A stretch of DNA of 64,000 bases, from the NCBI RefSeq assembly GCF_020164785.1, contig NZ_JAIUGX010000003.1, positions 124,001 to 188,000 on the forward strand. Direction: 5' to 3'. Of this stretch, positions 45,610 to 54,948 are shown one piece after another (within the stretch, counting starts at the first letter, position 1; each line of letters opens with the position of its first letter). The translations under genes were made by a program, and so were the position numbers. The stretch comes from Mesorhizobium sp. ES1-1 (GTDB taxonomy: Bacteria; Pseudomonadota; Alphaproteobacteria; Rhizobiales; Rhizobiaceae). The notes under the pieces were generated by a model that worked only from the letters and a program-made list of their open reading frames with translations, ran no database searches and was not told where the DNA came from.

Positions 45610-46959
45610 ATGGCCGGCAGATCGCGAAAATACCCATTGTTGCGGCGCACGCGCGCCATGTGGGGTTCGCGGCGTGTGTGGCAGCCGCGGCTGGTTTTCT
45701 GGGCCGGCGCGGTCTCGATCGGAATCATCAGCGTGCTGTTCGCGGTGCTGGCCGACAAGGCGCAGGCGCTGTTCCATATCATGACCGGCAATGGTGGGGG
45801 CTGGCGCTTCTATCTGCCGCTTGCGGTCACGCCACTCGGTTTCGTGCTGTCCGCGTGGCTTGCCCATGCCTTCTTCCCCGGCTCGCAGGGCAGCGGCATT
45901 CCGCAGGCGATCGCAGCGCGCCATTTGCGCGACGATGAAGACCGCGTCCACCTTCTGTCGTTGCGACTGGCGGCGGGGAAGATCGCCCTCACCGTCGTCG
46001 GCCTGTTCTGCGGCGCTTCCATCGGCCGCGAGGGGCCGACCGTGCAGGTCGGCGCTTCGCTGATGCTGCAGGCAGCGCGCTGGGGCGGCATGGCTCAGGC
46101 GCGGGGCCTGATCTTGGCAGGCTCGGCGGCGGGCATCGCGGCGGCGTTCAACACGCCGCTGGCCGGCATCGTCTTCGCCATCGAGGAAATGGGCCGAACC
46201 TACGAGGCCCGCACCAACGGCCTGGTGCTGACGGCGGTGATCCTGGCCGGCCTGGCCTCGCTCGGGCTGCTCGGCAACTACACCTATTTCGGGGTCTCGA
46301 AGGATACGATCTCGTTTGCAGCCGAATGGCCACTGGTGATTGCGTGCGGGGTCATCGGCGGCGGCTTCGGCGCCTTGTTCTCGCTTCTGGCGCTGAAGAC
46401 GACGCGGCGGATCCGCCGCTGGCGCACGCAGCAGCCACTGGCGCGCGCCCTGTTGGTGGCCGCTGTCTGCGGCCTTGCCGTGGCGGGGATCGGCATCGCA
46501 TCGGGCGGGCTGACCTTCGGCACCGGCTACGCGCAGGCGCGCGGCGCGGTGGAAGGCACGCCGCTGCCCTGGTTCTTCTTCGCCGAGAAATTCCTCGCCG
46601 GTCTGCTGTCGATGGTCTCCGGCATTCCGGGCGGCATATTCGCGCCCTCCCTGGCGGTGGGAGCCGGTCTCGGCAGTTCGCTCGGCCTCGTCTTCGGTGC
46701 CAGCACCGGCGCGGCGGCACTGCTCGGCATGGCCGGCTACTTTGCCGGCGTGGTGCAAGCGCCGATGACGGCCTTCGTCATCATCCTGGAAATGACCGGC
46801 AATCACGACAATGTCATCGCGCTGATGCTGGCCTCGATGCTGGGCTACGGCACGGCGCGCCTGATCTCGCACGAGCCGCTTTATCACGCCCTTTCGCGCG
46901 TCTTCATCGCCGACGCGATCCGAAGACGCCGGGCTGAGGGCTTGCCGGAATCAGGATGA
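45610..46959 (+). CDS. ClC-family chloride channel/antiporter
   Basis: A 449-residue polytopic membrane protein with the three ClC signature motifs: GSGIP (94-98), GREGP (139-143) and GIFAP (342-346). The external gate glutamate is E141, and E193 in FAIEEM sits at the position of the internal proton glutamate of the E. coli exchanger, which favours H+/Cl- exchange rather than a passive channel. There are no CBS domains. It is divergent from rlmN across a heptamer repeat array and converges with the IalB gene. Confidence 0.94.
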   Translation: MAGRSRKYPLLRRTRAMWGSRRVWQPRLVFWAGAVSIGIISVLFAVLADKAQALFHIMTGNGGGWRFYLPLAVTPLGFVLSAWLAHAFFPGSQGSGIPQAIAARHLRDDEDRVHLLSLRLAAGKIALTVVGLFCGASIGREGPTVQVGASLMLQAARWGGMAQARGLILAGSAAGIAAAFNTPLAGIVFAIEEMGRTYEARTNGLVLTAVILAGLASLGLLGNYTYFGVSKDTISFAAEWPLVIACGVIGGGFGALFSLLALKTTRRIRRWRTQQPLARALLVAAVCGLAVAGIGIASGGLTFGTGYAQARGAVEGTPLPWFFFAEKFLAGLLSMVSGIPGGIFAPSLAVGAGLGSSLGLVFGASTGAAALLGMAGYFAGVVQAPMTAFVIILEMTGNHDNVIALMLASMLGYGTARLISHEPLYHALSRVFIADAIRRRRAEGLPESG

Positions 46960-47009
46960 GGGCAAAAGGCGGGCCCTGCGCTCGGCCTTTCGATCAGGGA
47001 AATCCCTGT

Positions 47010-47513
47010 CTATTTGCACTTGGCGATAGACGACAGCGCCGCCGAAATGCCCTTGAGCGAAAAGACGTAGGAGGTCGGGTTGCCACGGCCGGACTTGGCG
47101 GTCACCTTCATATCGGTGCCGGTCTTCATGGCGGCGATCAGGACCGGTTCCTCGGCGGCGTTCTCGACCCAGGCCGACTTGCCGCGCGTGAACATCGAGA
47201 AGCTCTTCTTGTCGATGGTGACGGTGGCCTTGGAGCCTTCCTGGAATGTGTAGCCGGCGATGAATTGCGGCTCGTAGGACACTTGCTGCCCCGGCCGCTG
47301 GCTGACGAAGAAGAACATGTCGCCATGATCGAGCGTCGGCGGCTGCTTGTCGGTCGGCACGGTCAAAACATAACAGACCTTGCCGCCCGATGCCTGGTAG
47401 CTGTAGGTGCCCCACGCATTGTGCTGGCCGATCTTGGTCGCCGACTGTGCCATCACGGGCGCTGTCGCGGCCACCAGGACCAGGCTGGAAACTAGTGCAA
47501 TCAATCCGCGCAT
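47010..47513 (-). CDS. Invasion-associated locus B (IalB) family protein
   Basis: A 167-residue secreted protein: signal peptide MRGLIALVSSLVLVAATAPV with cleavage after MAQ. Family features are KIGQHNAWGTYSYQASGGKV, CYVLTVPTDKQPPTLDHGDM, and SYVFSLKGISAALSSIAKCK at the C-terminus, with a probable C..C disulfide. IalB was named in Bartonella for erythrocyte invasion, but homologues are widespread in free-living Rhizobiales, where the role is unclear. It is a lone gene; the 273 bp upstream hold nothing I can identify. Confidence 0.9.
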   Translation of the reverse strand: MRGLIALVSSLVLVAATAPVMAQSATKIGQHNAWGTYSYQASGGKVCYVLTVPTDKQPPTLDHGDMFFFVSQRPGQQVSYEPQFIAGYTFQEGSKATVTIDKKSFSMFTRGKSAWVENAAEEPVLIAAMKTGTDMKVTAKSGRGNPTSYVFSLKGISAALSSIAKCK

Positions 47514-47787
47514 CGTTTTTCCCGTATTCCAAATGGTGCGGAGGCAGGCCGGCTTGGCGTCCTGCCCGTCGCTTCATTTTGATTTAATCTGGGTTACCAA
47601 ACGGTGAATTTCCCAAGAGAAAAGGAAGTTCAGCCGAGGAAACCGCCGCCATTCCCGCGCCGCCGCCTTGCGAGCGGGTGGCGCGACGTCCCTGCGGCGA
47701 CTTGGAGGCCACGAAAGCGGCAAGAGTTTGACTTTTTCGGACGTCGCCGAACCCCGGCAATTCGACGGAGATGACCGGCTGTAACTC

Positions 47788-48150
47788 TCAGCCCTTGTCG
47801 GCTATCGCCTGTTTGGCGGCTTTCCGATGGGCCGGCTTGATATGGGCGCTGACGGCGGTGATCGCAGCGGTGAGAACGGCAATGTCATCGGTGAAGCCAA
47901 GCCCGACGACGAAGTCCGGAATGACGTCAACCGGCAGCACGAAATAGCCAAGCGCTGCCAAAAGGATGCCCTTGGCGCGCAGCGGCGTGTTCTTGTCCAT
48001 GGCGCAGTAATAGGCGGCGACCACCTCTTCCATGTAGGGGATCTGCCGCGCGGCCTTCTTGGCGGTGCGCCAGAATTTATCGCGCACGTCCTTCTCGTCG
48101 CCGAGCTTGCCGCCAAAGCCGAAGAAATCAGAACCGGACTGCCGCGCCAT
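47788..48150 (-). CDS. YkvA family (DUF1232) protein
   Basis: A 120-residue protein. The C-terminal half has the DUF1232 core AKGILLAALGYFVLPVDVIP followed by DFVVGLGFTDDIAVLTAAI, two hydrophobic segments around the LPxDxIPD motif. Function is unknown. ATG 48150 is chosen over an upstream codon since MARQSGSDFFGFGGKL precedes a normal-length family member. A phhB gene lies upstream on the same strand after about 130 bp. Confidence 0.9.
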   Translation of the reverse strand: MARQSGSDFFGFGGKLGDEKDVRDKFWRTAKKAARQIPYMEEVVAAYYCAMDKNTPLRAKGILLAALGYFVLPVDVIPDFVVGLGFTDDIAVLTAAITAVSAHIKPAHRKAAKQAIADKG

Positions 48151-48282
48151 CAACCTCTCCTTGCAGGGCCAATGCGCATCATGCGCATGCCCGCCGACGA
48201 AAATGTGGGGAAACCCGAACCGCGCTGCAAGATGCCGGCGCCGATTTGGCACCTGTACCGCCTCGCGATCAAATACGAGGGA

Positions 48283-48579
48283 TCAGCCACCGGCAAAGCG
48301 GTTCATCTTTTTCGCCAGTTCGATGTCGAGCGCGGTGACGCCGCCGACATCATGGGTGGTCAGCGTAACGTCGACGGTCTTGTAGACGTTCGACCATTCG
48401 GGATGATGATCCATCTTTTCGGCCGCCATGGCGACCCGCGTCATGAAGGCGAAGGCCTCGGAAAAATTTCTGAAGGTGAAGGTGCGGCCGATGGAGGCGG
48501 CGTCCTGCGCCAATGTCCAGCCGTCGAGCCCGGCCAGCGCCGCTTCGGCGGCCGGCCTGTCCAGTTTCTCTCTCGTCAT
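48283..48579 (-). CDS. phhB: Pterin-4a-carbinolamine dehydratase
   Basis: A 98-residue dehydratase that recycles 4a-hydroxytetrahydrobiopterin after aromatic hydroxylation. The active-site motif is EKMDHHPEWSNVYKTVDVTL with H58, H59 and P60, followed by H76 in TTHDVGGVT. Length and start are typical. Phenylalanine hydroxylase is not in the window, so the protein may act with a distant phhA or have a moonlighting role. Confidence 0.94.
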   Translation of the reverse strand: MTREKLDRPAAEAALAGLDGWTLAQDAASIGRTFTFRNFSEAFAFMTRVAMAAEKMDHHPEWSNVYKTVDVTLTTHDVGGVTALDIELAKKMNRFAGG

Positions 48580-48659
48580 TTCGATCTCCCGTGCTATCCG
48601 ACAGGCTGATCACCATAATGCATCGAACGCGGGGGCGCGTGGCAGTTTTGGATAGCGAC

Positions 48660-49196
48660 ATGCGCAAGACCAGTTCCGGCTCGACGAGCGCGAAGCCGAT
48701 CAATTCCATTCTTTTCGTCTGCCTCGGCAACATCTGCCGGTCGCCACTGGCCGAAGGCGTGTTTCGCGACGTCTGGACGCGGCGCGGCCGCTCCATGCTC
48801 CTCGATTCGGCCGCGACCAGCGGATGGGAGGTCGGGTCCGCTCCCGACCCGCGCTCGGTCTCTGTCGCGGTGGGTCACGGCGTGGACATCGCCGCGTAGC
48901 GGGCACGAAGGGTCACGCTGGCGGACTTTTCCCGTTTTGACCTCATTCTCGGCATGGATCGATCGAATGTCGCGGATCTGAAGGCGCTTGCGCCATCCAC
49001 GATGCGTGACCGGATCCATCTGTATCTGGAGTTCGCCGAGGGGCGGAAGCGCGACGTCCCCGATCCCTATTATTACGGGCAGGAAGCGTTCGCCTCGGTC
49101 TACCGCATGATCCGCGATGCGTCGGAAGCGCTGGCGAAGCGGCTTGAGGCTCGGCTGTCGGAGCCGGAGAGCGGCCAGGCTTCCTCGACGATATAG
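48660..49196 (+). pseudogene. Low-molecular-weight protein tyrosine phosphatase interrupted by an amber codon
   Basis: Read through one in-frame TAG at 48897-48899 (codon 80), the frame gives a complete 178-residue LMW-PTP. The P-loop ILFVCLGNICRSPLAEGVF (C21, R27) is before the stop; the general-acid loop VPDPYYYGQ is after it. The residue lost (…DIAA-stop-RARRV) is glutamine in many relatives, so a CAG-to-TAG change explains it. The product would lack the catalytic acid. Alternatives are a sequencing error or amber readthrough. The 3' end overlaps thpR by 97 bp on the opposite strand. Confidence 0.85.
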
Positions 49197-49696
49197 GGGC
49201 CGCCGCCGACCGAATCGCGCGACGACATCAGGACGAAGCGGCCGACGCGGAACGGCAGCGTCGAGAAATTGCCGCGCCCCGACAGATATTGGGCGACGTC
49301 AAGCGGGCTGGTATTGCGCAGGCGCGCCAGCGTCACATGGGGCATGAATTTGCGTGGATCGGCAGGAATGCCGAGCCGCTGGCAGATGCGCTCGATCTCG
49401 CCCTGGAGCGCTGCCAGATCGGGCGAGGCGGATGCGCCGGCCCATACCGCATGCGGCTTCTTCTGTCCGAAGGCCCCGACACCCGATAGCGCCAGCGAGA
49501 AGGAGGGGCGACTGACGCGGTCGAGCGCATTGGCGATCTCATCGGCCACGTGGCCCGGAACATCGCCGATGAAGCGCAGTGTCAGGTGATAATTCTCGAC
49601 GTCGATCCAGCGGGCTCCCGGCAGGCCGCCCCGCAGCAGGGACAGCGAAAGGGCGGCGTCACGCGGAATTTCGAGGGCGGTGAAAAGACGCGGCAT
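49100..49696 (-). CDS. thpR: RNA 2',3'-cyclic phosphodiesterase (2H phosphoesterase)
   Basis: A 198-residue 2H-superfamily enzyme with the two catalytic HxTx motifs, YHLTLRFIGDV near residue 36 and MPHVTLARLR near residue 118. ThpR opens 2',3'-cyclic phosphates and was first described as a tRNA ligase activity. The opening PRLFTALEIPRDAALSLSLL is typical. The C-terminal 30 residues overlap the tail of the broken phosphatase gene on the other strand, which may constrain both. Confidence 0.93.
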   Translation of the reverse strand: MPRLFTALEIPRDAALSLSLLRGGLPGARWIDVENYHLTLRFIGDVPGHVADEIANALDRVSRPSFSLALSGVGAFGQKKPHAVWAGASASPDLAALQGEIERICQRLGIPADPRKFMPHVTLARLRNTSPLDVAQYLSGRGNFSTLPFRVGRFVLMSSRDSVGGGPYIVEEAWPLSGSDSRASSRFASASDASRIMR

Positions 49697-49845
49697 GATG
49701 AGCCTCCCTTCCTCGAATCGAACTATACCCCTAGCGAATCACCTAACGGCGGGCGGAGCAAGGGGTTTGTTGGCCGTAGCCGTGTTTGGTGGATCGGCGG
49801 CCGACCGGTGCGTTTCGAACGACGGCACCATCATCTTGCCCGTGG

Positions 49846-50490
49846 TCAAGCACCGCCCGGCACCGCCGCGATCGCTTTCTCGACGGTGGGGAGGATGCGC
49901 TCGACCATCCTGTCGATGCCCTTGGCGCTCGGATGCAGGCCATCGTTGAGCCGCAGGCCGGGTTGGCCGACAACGCCGTCGAGGAAGAACGGGTAAAGCG
50001 GGACGCCATATTTCGCTGCCAGATCCGGGAACATGCCGTCGAAGGCGGTTTTGTACTCGACGCCGAGATTTGGGGCGGCCAGCATGCCGGCGAGTAGCAC
50101 GGGAATCTTCCGCTGTTTCAGCTTTCCGAGCATCGCATCCAGGTTTTTGCGGGCGATGTCGGGCGATACGCCGCGAAGCATGTCGTTGGCGCCGAGTTCG
50201 AGAATGACCAATTGCGTCCCATCCGGCACCGACCAGTCGAGCCGCGCCAGGCCGCCGCTGGTGGTGTCGCCGGAAACGCCTGCGTTGGCGACGGTCACAT
50301 CATGACCCTTGGCTCGCAGTGCCGCCTGCAACTTGTCGGTAAAACCTTCTCCGGGGCCTAATCCATAACCCGCCATAAGGCTGTCGCCGAAGCCGACGAT
50401 CTTGAAAGGCTCCGCACGTGACGAGGACATGGCACCACACAAGGCAAGGATGAGAAGGATACCCGCGACAACGCGGCGTTTGAAAGACAT
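49846..50490 (-). CDS. tesA: Secreted SGNH-family arylesterase/thioesterase I
   Basis: A 214-residue secreted hydrolase: signal peptide VVAGILLILALCGAMSSSRA. The SGNH blocks are GFGDSLMAGYGL (nucleophile Ser), AGVSGDTTSGGLARL (Gly), LELGANDMLRGV (Asn) and NDGLHPSAKGIDRM (Asp/His). It matches E. coli TesA (acyl-CoA thioesterase I/lysophospholipase L1/arylesterase). ATG 50490 gives the signal peptide. It is divergent from a YbbA/YbbP-type ABC pair, the same neighbourhood as in E. coli. Confidence 0.93.
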   Translation of the reverse strand: MSFKRRVVAGILLILALCGAMSSSRAEPFKIVGFGDSLMAGYGLGPGEGFTDKLQAALRAKGHDVTVANAGVSGDTTSGGLARLDWSVPDGTQLVILELGANDMLRGVSPDIARKNLDAMLGKLKQRKIPVLLAGMLAAPNLGVEYKTAFDGMFPDLAAKYGVPLYPFFLDGVVGQPGLRLNDGLHPSAKGIDRMVERILPTVEKAIAAVPGGA

Positions 50491-50570
50491 GCGGCGAGCC
50501 CCATATGACGAAGGAATTCTTCCGGCGATGGCCTCCGCCAAGGCAGCGGCTTCCCCTCATATAGGACGAC

Positions 50571-51272
50571 TTGATCGTGACAGAAGCCGTCATCGCGCTG
50601 AAAGACGTATCGCTGACGCTCGGCCAGGGCGCGTCATCCGTTCATGTTCTAAAGGATGTCAGCCTCGACGTGGCGTCCGGCGAGGCCACCGGCATCGTTG
50701 GCCCCTCGGGGTCCGGGAAGTCGACATTGCTAATGGTCCTGGCCGGGCTGGAAAAGGTCGATTCGGGAACGGTCCGTATTGCCGGCGAGTTGCTCAATGG
50801 CAAAAGCGAGGACCAGATGGCTTCGTTTCGAGGCCGAAACATTGGCATCGTGTTCCAGTCCTTCCACCTCATTCCGAACATGACGGCTCTGGAAAATGTC
50901 GCCGTACCGCTTGAACTGGCCGGTCATGCCGATCCGTTCGGGGTGGCCTCACGCGAGCTGACGGCGGTCGGCCTCAGCGAACGCGTCACGCATTATCCCG
51001 GGCAACTGTCGGGCGGCGAGCAGCAGCGCGTGGCGATCGCCAGGGCGCTGGCGCCGTCCCCCCGAATCCTCATCGCCGACGAGCCGACGGGCAATCTCGA
51101 CCAGGCGACCGGGCGCCAGGTCGCCGACCTGCTGTTCGCCAAGGCCGCCGAGCGCGGCATGACGCTGGTGCTTGTCACGCACGATCCGGCGCTCGCGGCG
51201 CGTTGCACCCGCCAGATCGCGATGCGTTCCGGCCGGATCGAAGCGCCGCTGGCCGCCAGGGAAACGGCCTGA
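50571..51272 (+). CDS. ybbA: ABC transporter ATP-binding protein, YbbA-like
   Basis: A 233-residue ATPase of the LolD/MacB/YbbA group. Walker A is [15 protein letters not shown] near residue 42, the signature is GQLSGGEQQRVAIARAL near residue 142 and Walker B is ILIADEPTGNLD near residue 165. It pairs with the FtsX-type permease immediately downstream (TGATG overlap). The start is TTG 50571 or GTG 50577; a GGA-type ribosome site at 50562-50566 fits neither perfectly. The substrate is unknown. Confidence 0.92.
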   Translation: MIVTEAVIALKDVSLTLGQGASSVHVLKDVSLDVASGEATGIVGPSGSGKSTLLMVLAGLEKVDSGTVRIAGELLNGKSEDQMASFRGRNIGIVFQSFHLIPNMTALENVAVPLELAGHADPFGVASRELTAVGLSERVTHYPGQLSGGEQQRVAIARALAPSPRILIADEPTGNLDQATGRQVADLLFAKAAERGMTLVLVTHDPALAARCTRQIAMRSGRIEAPLAARETA

Positions 51273-53821
51273 TGGCGTCAGGGCGCACAATGCGGCTCGC
51301 GGTTCGCTTCTCGTTGCGCGAGATGCGTGGCGGGCTTTCCGGCTTCCTGATCTTTCTGGCTTGCATCGCGCTCGGCGTCGCTGCGATCGGCGGCGTCAAC
51401 TCGGTGGCGCGATCGATCAACGCCGGCGTCGCCGACCAGGGTCAGACCCTGCTTGGCGGCGACCTTCGCTTCCAGATCAACCAGCGCGACGCTAGCCCGG
51501 CCGAGCTGGGCTTCCTTGGCGGGCTGGGCGTGCTCTCGCACAGCACCAGCATGCGCTCCATGGCGCGGCTTGCCGATGGAACGGACCAGGCGCTGGTCGA
51601 GGCCAAAGCCGTGGACGACTTCTATCCGCTTTACGGAGCCCTGGAGACCGCGCCGGCGCTGTCGAAACAACAACTGTTCGGCGAGAAGTCCGGCGTCTTT
51701 GGCGCGGCGGCACCCGACCTCCTGTTCGAACGGCTGCATCTCAAGCTCGGCGACAGGCTGAAGCTTGGCACCGCCAAATTTGAACTGCGCGCCAGGCTGG
51801 TCACGGAACCCGATGCGGTGTCCGACGGGTTCGGTTTCGCGCCAAGGCTGATGATCTCGAACGAGGCGCTGGCGGCGGCCGGGCTGATCCAGCCGGGTAG
51901 TCTGGTCGAGAATGCCTACAAGATCCGCCTGCCTGCCGATGCCGACGAGGCACGGCTGAAGGCGATCCAGGACCAGGCGGCCAAGGATTTTCCCGAGGCC
52001 GGCTGGTCGATCCGCACCCGGAGCAACGCGGCGCCGGCGCTTTCGTCCAATATCGAACGGTTCTCGCAATTCCTGACGCTGGTCGGGCTGACGGCCTTGG
52101 TGGTCGGGGGCGTCGGCGTCGCCAATGCGGTGCGCGCCTATCTCGACGGCAAGCGCGGCGTCATCGCCACCTTCAAGAGCCTGGGCGCCTCAGGCGGCTT
52201 CGTATTCACGGTCTATCTGGTGCAGATCCTGATCATCGCCGCTCTCGGCATCGTGCTGGGCGTGGCGCTCGGAGCGCTGATGCCTTTCGCGGCGAGCGCG
52301 GCGCTGCAATCAGTCATTCCGGTGCCGGCGCAAGGCGGTTTCTATCCCGGTGCCCTCGGCATGGCGGCGCTGTTCGGCCTGCTGGTAACGCTGGCCTTCG
52401 CGCTGCTGCCACTCGGGCGCGCCCGCGACGTGCCGGCCACGGCATTGTTTCGTGAGATGGGACTGGAGGGAAGCGGCCTTCCACGCCTTGTCTATGTCGC
52501 CTCGGCCGTCGGCATCGCGCTGATCCTGGCAGCGCTGGCGATCCTGTTTTCGGGCGACCAGCGCATCGCTTCGATCTTTGTCGGCGCCACCATCCTTGCC
52601 TTCCTGGTGCTGCGCCTTGTCGGCGCGCTGGTGCAATGGGCGGCAAGGAGGAGCCCTCGCGTGCGGTTCGTGGCGCTCAGGCTGGCCATCGGCAACATTC
52701 ACCGGCCTGGAGCGCTGACGCCGTCGGTCGTGCTGTCGCTGGGGCTCGGGCTGACACTCCTGGTGACGCTGGCGCTGATCGACGGCAATTTGCGCCGACA
52801 GATTGCCGGCAACCTGCCGGAGCGCGCACCGAACTTCTTCTTCGTCGATATACAGGGCGGGGATGTCGATGCGTTCGCGAGCCTCGTCGGCAAGGAGGCG
52901 CCGCTGGGAACGCTGGCCAAGGTGCCGATGCTGCGTGGCCGGGTGATGGCCTTGAACGGTGTCGATGTCGACAAGGTCAAGGTGCCGGCGGAGGGCGCAT
53001 GGGTGCTGAAAGGCGATCGCGGCCTGACTTACGACGCCAGGCAGCCGGAAAACGCGACGCTGACCGAAGGTTCCTGGTGGCCGGAAGCCTATGTCGGCGA
53101 GCCGCTGGTCTCATTTTCTGACCAGGAAGGCAAACAGATCGGGCTGAAGCTCGGCGATACGATCACCGTCAATGTGCTCGGCCGCAATGTGACGGCCAGG
53201 ATCGCAAATTTCCGCAAGGTCGAATGGGAGACGATGGGCATCAACTTCGTCATGGTGTTCTCGCCCAACACATTCGCAGGCGCGCCGCATGGCTGGATGG
53301 CGACGCTGACCGAGAAGGGTGCGTCGACGGCGGATGATGCGCGCGTGCTGAACGCCGTCACCCGGGCTTTCCCGGCGGTGACGACTGTCCGCGTCAAGGA
53401 CGCGCTCGATGTCGTCAACCGACTGGTCGGTCAGCTCGGCACAGCGATCCGGGCTGCCGCCGGTGTGGCGCTGATCGCGTCGGTGCTGGTGCTGGCGGGC
53501 GCGCTGGCGGCCGGCAACCGGGCGCGCATTCACGACGCCGTTGTGCTGAAGACGCTGGGGGCGACGCGCCGCACGCTGATCGCCGCCTTTTCGCTGGAAT
53601 ACGCGCTGATCGGGCTCGCCACCGCGATCTTCGCGCTTGCCGCCGGTGGCGCCGCGGGCTGGTTCGTCGTCGCACGCATTATGACGCTGCCCTATCACTT
53701 CATGCCCGAGGTGGCCGTGGCGACCGTCGTGTTCGCGCTGGTGATCACGGTTGGCATCGGCCTTGCCGGCACCTGGCGCGTGCTCGGCCAGAAGGCCGCG
53801 CCGGTGCTGCGCAACCTGTAA
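51272..53821 (+). CDS. ybbP: FtsX-type ABC transporter permease, YbbP-like
   Basis: An 849-residue permease with one TM near the N-terminus (FLIFLACIALGVAAIGGVNS), a large periplasmic domain, a three-TM FtsX block near residue 265-380, further TM segments, a second periplasmic domain and a final FtsX block (DAVVLKTLGATRRTLIAAFS near residue 770). This two-block layout is that of YbbP, thought to export envelope or lipid-linked substrates. ATG 51272 overlaps the ATPase stop by one base. Physical linkage with tesA suggests a shared envelope role, unproven. Confidence 0.92.
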   Translation: MASGRTMRLAVRFSLREMRGGLSGFLIFLACIALGVAAIGGVNSVARSINAGVADQGQTLLGGDLRFQINQRDASPAELGFLGGLGVLSHSTSMRSMARLADGTDQALVEAKAVDDFYPLYGALETAPALSKQQLFGEKSGVFGAAAPDLLFERLHLKLGDRLKLGTAKFELRARLVTEPDAVSDGFGFAPRLMISNEALAAAGLIQPGSLVENAYKIRLPADADEARLKAIQDQAAKDFPEAGWSIRTRSNAAPALSSNIERFSQFLTLVGLTALVVGGVGVANAVRAYLDGKRGVIATFKSLGASGGFVFTVYLVQILIIAALGIVLGVALGALMPFAASAALQSVIPVPAQGGFYPGALGMAALFGLLVTLAFALLPLGRARDVPATALFREMGLEGSGLPRLVYVASAVGIALILAALAILFSGDQRIASIFVGATILAFLVLRLVGALVQWAARRSPRVRFVALRLAIGNIHRPGALTPSVVLSLGLGLTLLVTLALIDGNLRRQIAGNLPERAPNFFFVDIQGGDVDAFASLVGKEAPLGTLAKVPMLRGRVMALNGVDVDKVKVPAEGAWVLKGDRGLTYDARQPENATLTEGSWWPEAYVGEPLVSFSDQEGKQIGLKLGDTITVNVLGRNVTARIANFRKVEWETMGINFVMVFSPNTFAGAPHGWMATLTEKGASTADDARVLNAVTRAFPAVTTVRVKDALDVVNRLVGQLGTAIRAAAGVALIASVLVLAGALAAGNRARIHDAVVLKTLGATRRTLIAAFSLEYALIGLATAIFALAAGGAAGWFVVARIMTLPYHFMPEVAVATVVFALVITVGIGLAGTWRVLGQKAAPVLRNL

Positions 53822-54003
53822 AGCGGCCTGCGAGGTCGGCATCAGGTTAATTCGGCGTAATATAAGGCCCGGGTGGGCGGAAAACGCGGGCTTTTCGGTG
53901 CCTCACCAAGCATTACACCCGGTCATGCACTTGTTCTTGCCGCGAATAACCATCATATTTTGCGGCAGGCATGCTGGAGCCCCTCCAGCGGCGCCTGGGC
54001 CTC

Positions 54004-54045
54004 AAGGATGAAAGTCCGAACAGGCCCTGACACCGGACGGGGCAG
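54004..54045 (+). promoter_or_regulatory. Structured 5' leader with pseudoknot, candidate ybhL RNA element
   Basis: GTCCG (54014-54018) pairs with CGGAC (54034-54038), and within the loop GCCCT (54024-54028) can pair with GGGGC (54039-54043) just after the stem, making an H-type pseudoknot. It ends 18 bases before the ATG of a YbhL-type gene. A conserved ybhL RNA motif is known upstream of such genes in Rhizobiales; I infer identity from position and structure, not from a model search. Confidence 0.55.
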
Positions 54046-54063
54046 AAGCAATAGAGGACTTCC

Positions 54064-54837
54064 ATGGTTGAACCCATTCGCAACTTCCAGACGCGCGCCG
54101 TGCCCGGCGCCGCCGTCGACATCGACCAGGGCCTGCGCGCCTACATGGTCAAGGTTTACAATTTGATGGGGCTTGGCCTCCTCATCACCGGCCTTGCGGC
54201 CGTCGGCACGATCATGCTGGCCACCACGACCGACCCGGCTTCGGCTGTCGCGACGCTGCCGAGCGGCGAAATGCTGACTTCGTTCGGCTACGCGATCTTT
54301 GGTTCGCCGCTTCGATGGGTGGTGATGCTCGCGCCACTGGCCGCTGTAATGTTCCTGTCGTTCCGCGTGCAGTCGATGAGCGTCTCGGCGGCGCAGACCA
54401 CATTCTGGGTCTATGCCGGCCTCGTAGGCCTGTCGCTGTCGTCGATCTTCCTGATCTACACGACCGCCAGCATATCGCAGACCTTCTTCGCCACCGCGGC
54501 CGGCTTCGGCGCGCTGTCGCTGTACGGCTACACGACGAAGCGTGATCTGACCGCGATGGGCTCGTTCCTGATCATGGGCCTGTTCGGGCTGATCATCGCG
54601 ACGGTGATCAACATCTTCCTGCAGTCTTCGGCGCTGTCCTTCGCCGTCTCGGCGATCGGCGTGCTGATCTTCGCCGGCCTGACCGCCTACGACACGCAGA
54701 AGATCAAGGAGATGTATTTCGAGGGTGACGCTTCCGATGTCGCCGGCCGCAAGGCCATCATGGGCGCGCTGCGGCTTTATCTCGACTTCATCAACCTGTT
54801 CATGTTCCTTCTGCAGTTCATGGGCGACCGCCGCTAA
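54064..54837 (+). CDS. Bax inhibitor-1/YccA (YbhL-type) membrane protein
   Basis: A 257-residue protein with seven TM segments. Landmarks are the N-terminal RAYMVKVYNLMGLGLLITGL and, near the C-terminus, AGLTAYDTQKIKEMYFEGD, the conserved aspartate-containing motif of the BI-1 family, involved in pH-dependent calcium leak in a studied bacterial homologue. The gene is single, preceded by a structured leader and followed by a strong intrinsic terminator. Confidence 0.95.
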   Translation: MVEPIRNFQTRAVPGAAVDIDQGLRAYMVKVYNLMGLGLLITGLAAVGTIMLATTTDPASAVATLPSGEMLTSFGYAIFGSPLRWVVMLAPLAAVMFLSFRVQSMSVSAAQTTFWVYAGLVGLSLSSIFLIYTTASISQTFFATAAGFGALSLYGYTTKRDLTAMGSFLIMGLFGLIIATVINIFLQSSALSFAVSAIGVLIFAGLTAYDTQKIKEMYFEGDASDVAGRKAIMGALRLYLDFINLFMFLLQFMGDRR

Positions 54838-54866
54838 GCATTCGGTGATTGGATCAAGCACTTCGC

Positions 54867-54898
54867 AAGGGCGGCCCAATGGCCGCCCTTTTCTTTTG
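54867..54898 (+). terminator. Intrinsic terminator of the Bax inhibitor gene
   Basis: AAGGGCGGCC (54867-54876) pairs with GGCCGCCCTT (54881-54890), loop CAAT, followed by TTCTTTTG. A classic rho-independent terminator 30 bp after the stop. Confidence 0.88.
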
Positions 54899-54948
54899 CC
54901 GGTGCGTTTGATGTTATCTCGGGGCCTCCCACAGCGGCATGCAGGACA

